Below are positions 38,118-45,500 of a DNA stretch of 64,000 bases, in pieces. The number at the start of each line of letters is the position of its first letter. The first letter of the stretch is position 1. The stretch covers positions 5,948,001 to 6,012,000 of the forward strand of contig NZ_CP040272.1 of assembly GCF_013393905.1 (NCBI RefSeq), written 5' to 3'. Under the pieces are notes generated by a model. That model worked only from the letters and a program-made list of their open reading frames with translations, had not been told where the DNA came from and did not search any database. Position numbers and translations under genes: made by a program. The stretch is from Nostoc sp. C052 (lineage in GTDB: Bacteria; Cyanobacteriota; Cyanobacteriia; Cyanobacteriales; Nostocaceae).

Positions 38118-39284
38118 TCATGCACCATAGTAATTTTTCAACCATTCCTCCATTAGTATGTTTATATTTTTGAGTAGGTCGGAAGTAACGGAAATATGCA
38201 AACTATCTTTACTCCAGCTAGCTAAAAAGCGTAACAAAGTTTCTTGGGCTTTTTTTAGTCGCCGTGAGACAGTATATTGTTGTATTTGTAATTGTTCGGC
38301 AATTTTGTCTTGAGTTAGTTCTTTAGCATAATAAAGTTGTAAAATTTCTTGTACTTGCGGTTCCAGTTGAGCGATCGCAGCTACTAAAACTTTGTTAATC
38401 TCAGTTTGTTGGAAATTTCTTGTTTGTTCTTCTTCTTGGGCAAGAATTTCATTAATTAGAGATTCTTGTTGTGTTCCGGGAATATTATCAAGCCACTCCC
38501 AGGAATCATCGCCACCTTTAGGGATATTGAGAGAGTCAACGGGAAAATAACGATAGCGGCGTGCGGCTTTAGCAGCAGTTAAAAGCCACTTTTCTATGGT
38601 TTGGGAATTGACTTGCTGACCACTTTGTAAATTATAAGCTTTAGCGATCGCCTCCCAAATCTCATTGTCTGGTTGAGCAATTTGGCGAGAAGTACCTTTG
38701 TGTGTTGGAATATATAGAGTTTTGAAACAGTTCCAAGTGAGGACGTAAGCGTTAATATCCTCTAGCAATAAACCTGCATTTTGTAAAGACTCTACCAAAA
38801 ACTTTTTAGTAATTTTTCTTAATAGTCCCCAATCTGTGCAAATATCAATTTCACGATTTTGGCGTAAATTTTCCCGAATAGCACTGTTAAAGATGGCACT
38901 AGCGTAGTTTTTTAATATAAAGCCTTGATCTGCATTAAATCCTTTGAGGACTTTATCAACTTGAGCGATCGCAATTTGAAAACAGTCTGATAACTTATAC
39001 TGAGTACTCGCAAAACTATTAACTGTTTTTTGGGATGCCCAATAACAGGATTCTTGCAAGTAAGCCGCCAGATGCTCTTTAGCCAGTAGCTTCGTTTCAT
39101 CAACAAGCCATAATTTATACCAGTATAAAACCCAAAAATGTTCTGAAGTTTCTTGAGGTGTGCGGTTGAGACAACTTTGGACACTACGACGCAACCTTGA
39201 TTCTGTCGCCCAACGACTGAAGCGATCGGCATCAAATTGCACAAAAGTTGAGAAGATTTCAATAATAGTTTGCCGAGGATGCAT
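38118..39284 (-). CDS. Sigma-70 family RNA polymerase sigma factor, atypical
   Basis: 388-aa protein whose C-terminal part is sigma region 4: ALAQLEPQVQEILQLYY-like helix then LTQDKIAEQLQIQQYTVSRRLKKAQ as the helix-turn-helix. The N-terminal 270 residues are helical and only weakly sigma-2-like (around SAIFNSAIRENLRQNREI), far longer than an ECF factor. This long divergent type recurs in cyanobacteria next to DUF1822. It is transcribed away from the peptide-radical SAM-caspase operon across a shared 389-bp region, making it a candidate regulator of that operon. Confidence 0.82.
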   Translation of the reverse strand: MHPRQTIIEIFSTFVQFDADRFSRWATESRLRRSVQSCLNRTPQETSEHFWVLYWYKLWLVDETKLLAKEHLAAYLQESCYWASQKTVNSFASTQYKLSDCFQIAIAQVDKVLKGFNADQGFILKNYASAIFNSAIRENLRQNREIDICTDWGLLRKITKKFLVESLQNAGLLLEDINAYVLTWNCFKTLYIPTHKGTSRQIAQPDNEIWEAIAKAYNLQSGQQVNSQTIEKWLLTAAKAARRYRYFPVDSLNIPKGGDDSWEWLDNIPGTQQESLINEILAQEEEQTRNFQQTEINKVLVAAIAQLEPQVQEILQLYYAKELTQDKIAEQLQIQQYTVSRRLKKAQETLLRFLASWSKDSLHISVTSDLLKNINILMEEWLKNYYGA

Positions 39285-39673
39285 AAAAAATTGTCACCCA
39301 ACCTATAGGAAAACTGAAAGTGTTAAAGGATGCCTACACAAACTTTACTACAAGGGTGAGGATTATATTTCAACTCCAAAGAAATTTTGAGCATTTGGTG
39401 TATTTTCCTTCGTTTGTATGGGGTTGAGGTTTTTTCGTTCTTTAAAAATGTTTAAGTCCATTTAAAAAAATCAAGTATTCAACCTCACTTATGTGGGGTT
39501 TTTCTGTTTACATTCAAATTGAATCATTCTCGAAAAAATATTTTCCCAAAGACTGCATAAAAATATCAAAGCAAACCTATTGAGTAAGTGAAAGGTGAAA
39601 ACTGAAAACTCTAATCTGAGTTTTTCAACAGTTGTTACCCTATCACAATTTACTTAAATAAGGATAAAATTTC
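39285..39673. promoter_or_regulatory. Shared divergent control region of the sigma and peptide operons
   Basis: 389 AT-rich bp between the sigma-like gene (-) and the 126-aa peptide gene (+). It holds a terminator-like hairpin at 39481-39503, the A/T-rich tract 39455-39475 and the leader of the peptide gene with TAAGGA about 11 nt before its ATG. No operator was recognised. Confidence 0.5.
39481..39506 (+). terminator. Terminator-like hairpin inside the divergent spacer
   Basis: AACCTCAC pairs with GTGGGGTT (one G-T pair) around TTAT, followed by TTTTC. It faces the plus strand, where no upstream gene exists, so it may be an attenuator in the leader of the peptide operon or end a small RNA. 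Confidence 0.45.
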
Positions 39674-40054
39674 ATGTCTACTAAAAAATCCAACCAAGTC
39701 AAATTCATTCTCAGTATTCTTGCTATGAGCAGTGTTGCAGCTTTTAGCTCAGGTGTTAATGCTCAAACTATCAAACCAGATACTACTGTTGATACTTTCT
39801 TAAATCGTGCTAATTTAAGTACTAAATCTACAAAAGTTCAAGATGTCAGACTGCAAAATTTGTCTCCAAGTGTAGAACGAATTAATAACTCATCAAAACT
39901 TCAAAGACAACTAGATTCTCAAAATTCTGGTGGTTGTAGTAACGGAAGTTGTGGTGTTAAAAAACCTTCTCAACAAGGACGTGAATTGATTACTGACCCG
40001 ATCAACCGTAGTGGGTCTTTACTCAACCAAACTATCCCTCAGATACGCAAATAA
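39674..40054 (+). CDS. Secreted 126-aa protein with GGCSNGSCG motif, candidate radical SAM substrate
   Basis: A basic start and hydrophobic stretch (10-28) end in SSGVNA, a likely signal-peptidase site after residue 30. The mature part is Asn/Ser/Gln/Lys-rich, predicted mostly disordered. Its only two cysteines, Cys88 and Cys93, are in GGCSNGSCG, and a Leu/Ile-rich tail follows. It lies 102 bp upstream of a radical SAM/SPASM gene on the same strand. Several known radical SAM precursor proteins (for example the GrrA type) also carry signal-like N termini, which makes this the best candidate substrate. That role is inference. Confidence 0.75.
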   Translation: MSTKKSNQVKFILSILAMSSVAAFSSGVNAQTIKPDTTVDTFLNRANLSTKSTKVQDVRLQNLSPSVERINNSSKLQRQLDSQNSGGCSNGSCGVKKPSQQGRELITDPINRSGSLLNQTIPQIRK

Positions 40055-40156
40055 AAACTGTACTAATTAAGGTACACCAAGACTAGCTCAGGAATAGTAT
40101 GTCTACTTTTAAAAGTTAAAATACTATTCCTTATCTATACATTTTGGAGAAAAAAT

Positions 40157-41527
40157 ATGAGTATGAAACTTTCCGATTATCATGTTGTTACACCATCATT
40201 TTTTGATGAACTTGAACAACGGATAAAAAGAGTTATTTTTGCAACACGCACTGCAAATATACGCATCATTGATGACCATACCTGGAGCCTTTTAGAAGCC
40301 GGACAATTTGAGCAATTTTCCCAAGATATCTTATTTGACTTCGTTGATATTGAACTGATAGTTCCTGCCCATGAGGATGAGCTCAAAACAATTTTGGCTC
40401 GCAATGATGCTGCTAAATTAGATGATGATGTTCTTTATTTAGTTGTTCAACCCACCGCATTTTGTCAACTAGGATGCCATTATTGTGGTCAAGAGCATAC
40501 TAGCAAAATGATGAGTGAAGATGACCAACAAAGATTTCTAGAACGTACTCGAATCAAGCTAGCAACTCAAAAGTTTCATAGTCTTTCTATTAGCTGGTTT
40601 GGTGCAGAACCACTAGTAGGATTGTCTGTAATTAGAACCCTTACCCCTCAATTAAAGTCTCTGGCTGAAAGTTTTGGTTGTAGTTACGATGCCCGAATTG
40701 TCACAAATGGTTTAGCGTTGACAGAGAAGGTTGCAACCGAACTAATTAAAGAATTCGGTGTAACTTTTATCGAGGTTACACTTGATGGCGTAGCAGAATT
40801 TCACAATGCTCGGCGAATGCAGAAAAATGGCTTGCCAACTTTCGATACTATTTTCGCTAATGTTACTGCTTTAGCACATCGAGATGACCTTGATGTACAA
40901 CTGAATATCCGTTGTAATGTTGACCATGAAAATTATGAATCTGTTTCTTTGCTACTGCAAAAGTTAGCAAAGGAAGGATTACAAAATAAGCTTCGTTTCT
41001 ATGTAGCACCGATCCATTCTTGGGGAAATGATGCTCATACTCGTTCACTAACTAAAGAGGAGTTTGCCGAATGGGAAATTAATTGGTTTGGTGAAATGAT
41101 TAATCTTGGTTTCCCGATGGGATTTATCCCAGAGATCAAACCTATTGTCTGCATGACCGTGACACCGAATGCTGAATTGGTGGATGCTTATGGCAATATT
41201 TTTAATTGTACTGAGGTGTCTTACGTACCTACTTATGGTACACCTAATGAATATGCCATTGACCACTTATCTGGCAAACAGATGCCTGGTAAACGCGATC
41301 GCTTGGGCAATTTTAATGACCGAGTTCGTCAAGGAGAATACCCCTGTTCTACGTGCCCCATGCTTCCAGTTTGTGGCGGTGCTTGTCCTAAAAGTTGGTT
41401 GGAAGGAATAGCACCTTGTCCTAGTGCAAAACACAATATTGAGCAGCGTTTACTTCTAACTTATGCCTTATCGCGTATTGAACAAGAAGAATCGAGTTTG
41501 CAGGAGGCTAGTTTAATCAATGCTTAA
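40157..41527 (+). CDS. Radical SAM/SPASM domain maturase
   Basis: 456-aa iron-sulfur enzyme. The radical SAM cluster motif is CQLGCHYC (Cys103, Cys107, Cys110). The SPASM region is complete: Cys332, GNIFNC with Cys351, then Cys397-x2-Cys400-x5-Cys406-x3-Cys410 and Cys421, enough for two auxiliary clusters. SPASM enzymes of this size generally modify ribosomal peptides or activate enzymes. The first 95 residues may act in substrate recognition. GGAGA lies 6 nt before the ATG. It overlaps the next gene by 8 nt. The exact family is not recognised. Confidence 0.92.
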   Translation: MSMKLSDYHVVTPSFFDELEQRIKRVIFATRTANIRIIDDHTWSLLEAGQFEQFSQDILFDFVDIELIVPAHEDELKTILARNDAAKLDDDVLYLVVQPTAFCQLGCHYCGQEHTSKMMSEDDQQRFLERTRIKLATQKFHSLSISWFGAEPLVGLSVIRTLTPQLKSLAESFGCSYDARIVTNGLALTEKVATELIKEFGVTFIEVTLDGVAEFHNARRMQKNGLPTFDTIFANVTALAHRDDLDVQLNIRCNVDHENYESVSLLLQKLAKEGLQNKLRFYVAPIHSWGNDAHTRSLTKEEFAEWEINWFGEMINLGFPMGFIPEIKPIVCMTVTPNAELVDAYGNIFNCTEVSYVPTYGTPNEYAIDHLSGKQMPGKRDRLGNFNDRVRQGEYPCSTCPMLPVCGGACPKSWLEGIAPCPSAKHNIEQRLLLTYALSRIEQEESSLQEASLINA

Positions 41528-42542
41528 TGTCTCCAGTCAACTCCAACAGCAGATAATAGCAAGTTATCGTCAAGGATGTGCCAAACCTATCCAAATTCTC
41601 CAAGGTTCTACTGACTTATTCAGCGAAAAACTGCAAGGGTTAATGATGAAACGTTTACCTTTGCAAGATCAATTACTTCTGCGTCGATATAGTAATGCTT
41701 GCAAACAAGGGGTAATGGCAGTTCGTCATAGACAACTAATAACAGCTAAACAGTTATTCACAGAGGCGCGTACACCTTTGCAAATGGATACACTTTCTCG
41801 TGAGGCTAAGTTGCTGCATCAATCTTTTATGGAACAATCAGAGGCTTACCTGGATTATTACCATGATGATTTTGACAAAGTTTACAGCCGAATTGAGAAA
41901 GCTCTGGCATTAGATGTCATTTTAGAGACAGATTATGGTTACGATATTCTTCTAATGCATCGTATTCAGCTATTGCACAATTTAGTACGTACTGAAGCAC
42001 GTCGGCTGAATTTTGAAGGTGCGATCGCTCTTGCTTCTAAAATACTTGGCTATCTTGATGGCCGATTGGAAACTTTACCTACTCCTCACCCTTGGGGTTT
42101 TGAGCGCATGGAACTTCAACCTTCAAAGCTTGTTACTACCATGTTTGTTCAAATCACCAGTGAAGTTGCCCTAATTTTGGCGGGAAAGAACCACAACCAT
42201 ACTCGTCAGTTATTAAAAGTCGCTACAAATTATCTACAGTTACAAGCTAACCCTAACAAATCTTCTCACCCGCACTGTGATAGTTGGTTCTCTGTAAAGC
42301 AGGCATTTGTAGATCAAGATATCATTATTTTTTTAGAACGAGCTTCTGATTTCTTGGCTGAGGGACTTGCTGAGACACCCTTACTTTGGTACACAACAAT
42401 TATTGATTTACTTAGCCTATGTAATGCATTAGGTTGGTTAGATTTAAGTCAGGAGATTAGAATAGATGCACTGAATTGGGAAAATCTGCCATATCAGCTT
42501 GCTTCTCTGCTATCTATCAATCTAAGTGCTAAAACAGCATAA
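41520..42542 (+). CDS. Helical protein coupled to the radical SAM gene, function unknown
   Basis: 340 aa, predicted almost wholly alpha-helical with a TPR-like spacing of small and aromatic residues (for example AKQLFTEARTPLQMD and AIALASKILGYLDG). No signal, membrane segment or catalytic motif is seen. Its ATG lies inside the last codons of the radical SAM gene (8-nt overlap), so translation is coupled and a stable complex with the maturase is likely. The caspase gene starts 15 bp after its stop. It could be a scaffold or peptide-binding partner. Confidence 0.8.
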   Translation: MLNVSSQLQQQIIASYRQGCAKPIQILQGSTDLFSEKLQGLMMKRLPLQDQLLLRRYSNACKQGVMAVRHRQLITAKQLFTEARTPLQMDTLSREAKLLHQSFMEQSEAYLDYYHDDFDKVYSRIEKALALDVILETDYGYDILLMHRIQLLHNLVRTEARRLNFEGAIALASKILGYLDGRLETLPTPHPWGFERMELQPSKLVTTMFVQITSEVALILAGKNHNHTRQLLKVATNYLQLQANPNKSSHPHCDSWFSVKQAFVDQDIIIFLERASDFLAEGLAETPLLWYTTIIDLLSLCNALGWLDLSQEIRIDALNWENLPYQLASLLSINLSAKTA

Positions 42543-42557
42543 ATATCAACTCAAATA

Positions 42558-45500
42558 ATGTCGCCAATTGGAATCACCAGTCGCTCAACTTCAGTCAAAA
42601 AAACTGCAACTCCTAAGCTGTGGCTGATGTTGGTGGGAGTTAATCAATATCAAGATGACGGACTACCTAGCCTGAGCTATTCGACAGTGGATTGTCAGGG
42701 TTTAGCAGAAGCATTGATAGATGCAGCCGCACAATTTACCCAAACAGAAGTCAAAATATACCATGATTTTGCACCGCAACCACCATCTTTAGAAAACATC
42801 CTTACCAGTCTCCGGCAAATTACCACTGCGGCTCAATCTTTTGATACTATTTTATTTTATTTTTCTGGACATGGGATTGTAGAACCAAACACGCAGCAAG
42901 CATTTTTGTGTTTGGCAGATACTCAAAAATCTGATCTTCAAAACACAGCTTTAGCTTTACAAGAACTTTTGCTATTGTTGGGTAATAGTGGAGCGCAAAA
43001 TCAGCTTGTTTGGCTAGATGCTTGTCATAGTGGTGGGATGACACTTAAAAGTACAACAATAGAACCATTACTGAATGCTACACCAAAAATGGTTGAAGTA
43101 TTACAACAGAATGCTACTAAAAGTAAAGGTTTTTATGCTTTGCTTTCCTGTGATACTAACCAGCAATCTTGGGAGTTTCCCGAATTGGGACATGGGGTAT
43201 TTACTTATTATTTAATCAAAGGCTTGCAAGGTGAGGCAGTAGATAGCCAAGGCTTAATTTATGTGGATAGTTTGTATCGATATGTATATCATCAAACTTT
43301 ACAATATATAGATAAAAGTAATCAACAGTTGCGGCTGATTAATCAGCAGAAAAAAGTTAAAGGAGAAATTCAACTTTTCCGAGAATATCCGTTACAAACT
43401 CCTAAACGAATTGTTGAGGGCGTTGGGGAACTAATTATCGGAAAAAGGTTAACTCAGACAACGCTTGGGGTGCATCGTCGGCTAGGAATAGTAGTGGAGG
43501 GATTATCAGTTAGCAAAACAACATTAGATATTAGCAAATTTCTCGGAAGTGCTGGAGGTTTTGCACTAGAGTATTTGCCAGCAACAAAACTATCTGCCGA
43601 TCATATCAAAGAAGCGATCGCTCGTCATTTACAACAACCAGCATCAGAAGTGATTCTGCTTTATCTGCGAGGACGAATTGAAGAAACCGACGCAGGCGAA
43701 TGGTTATTGCTAGGAGAAAATATCCGCATCAAGCGTTCCTGGTTGAAACAACAGTTACGCCTCTGCACCACTCAACAAATTGTCATCCTGGATTGTCCTG
43801 TGGCTAATACATCCTTGCAAGATTGGGTAGAAGATTTGCAAATTGACTCCCACCAAGGACAATGTTTAATCGCCTACGCCTCACCAGCTGAGGCACCAGA
43901 ACGCTTTGCCCAAAAATTTCTCGATACTTTGATGGCGGCAACATATACAGATGGACTCTCAGCCGCCGGAGCGATCGCTCAATTACAATTATCCTTAGCA
44001 GGTAGCGGTGTGACTCTTTCCATCTGGCTATCAGGCACACAAGGCATTATAGAAATTCTCCAAGCAAAAACTTACACAAACACACCAGAAACAAGCACAG
44101 GATTGGATTTGGGAGTATGCCCTTACATGGGGCTAAGTGCTTTTTTAGAAGAAGATAGTCAGTATTTTTACGGTAGAGAAGCTTTAACTCAGCAGTTAAT
44201 TCACCAACTACGCGATCGCTCTTTTTTAGCCGTCATCGGTGCTTCTGGAAGCGGCAAATCTTCAATTGTCCAAGCTGGTGTAATTCCCCAACTGCGATTG
44301 GGTAAACAAATACCCAGTAGCGAACAATGGTGGATTACAAGCATTCGTCCAGGGGTAAATCCGCTTGAAGCTTTAGCGCGGCGGCTTGGGGGAGGAGAGG
44401 GGCAAGGGGCAGGGGGCAGGGGGCAGGGGGAGAATTATTCTTCATCTTCCCATCTGTTGTTGGAGGGAATATTTCACCAAGGGGTTGAGGGATTTGTTTA
44501 CTGGATACGCAACCAACCCCATCGAGTTGTGGTGCTAGTGGTAGATCAGTTTGAGGAACTCTTTACCCTAGCTCCAACCGCAGACAGAGATCTATTTTTA
44601 GAATTATTGCTGGGAGCGGTGCAATATGCTGGCGATCGCTTCAAATTAATTATTACTTTACGCGCAGACTTTATTGCCTCCTGTTTAGAAGTACCAGCAC
44701 TGGCGAAAGCTTTGCAAGATTTGAGCGTGTTAGTTCCACCGAAGCTAAGTTTGGATGATTATCGGCGGGTGATTCTCAATCCGGCTCAACAAGTCGGGTT
44801 AAAAGTAGAAGCAGAACTGGTAGAAGTATTGTTGCGGGAGCTAAATCACTCACCAGGAGATTTACCATTACTGGAATTTGTTTTAGAGCAATTATGGCAA
44901 TATCGAGTTGCTGGTGAGTTGACTTTACAGGCATATCAAGAGCAACTCGGCGGAATTCAAGGAGCATTAGAGCGATCGTCTCAAGCTGTTTACGAAAGTT
45001 TAGATCCCCAAATGCGGGAGTGTGCTAAATGGATTTTTTTATCTTTGACACAACTAGGTGAGGGTACAGAAGATACTCGCAGGCGGATACATAAATCAGA
45101 GTTGATAGTCAAAAAATATCCCGCCCCATTGGTAGAAAAAACCCTCAACGCCTTAACCACTGCTAAATTAGTAGTGATGAATTTAGAAGAAGAAGAAGTA
45201 ACAAAAGGACAAAGTAGACAAGGAGAACAAGAAAAAATTTCTCCCCCTGCCTCCCCTACTCCCCTACTCCCCTACTCCTCTACTCCCATAACAGTAGAAG
45301 TTGCCCATGAAATCCTCATCCGTCATTGGTCAACTTTACGCTGGTGGTTAGAAGAAAATCGCGATCGCTTGCGAAAACAAAGGCAAATTGAGCAGGCTTC
45401 TCAATTGTGGCTGCAACGTAGTCAGCAAGCGGATTTCTTGTTACAAGGAGTACGACTAGCCGAGGCAGAAGATATCTATATTAAATATACTGACGAACTT

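Noticed and set aside
39160..39390. 76-aa plus-strand frame at the start of the sigma-like gene
   Set aside because: Antisense to the N-terminal codons of the sigma-like gene; no coding features.
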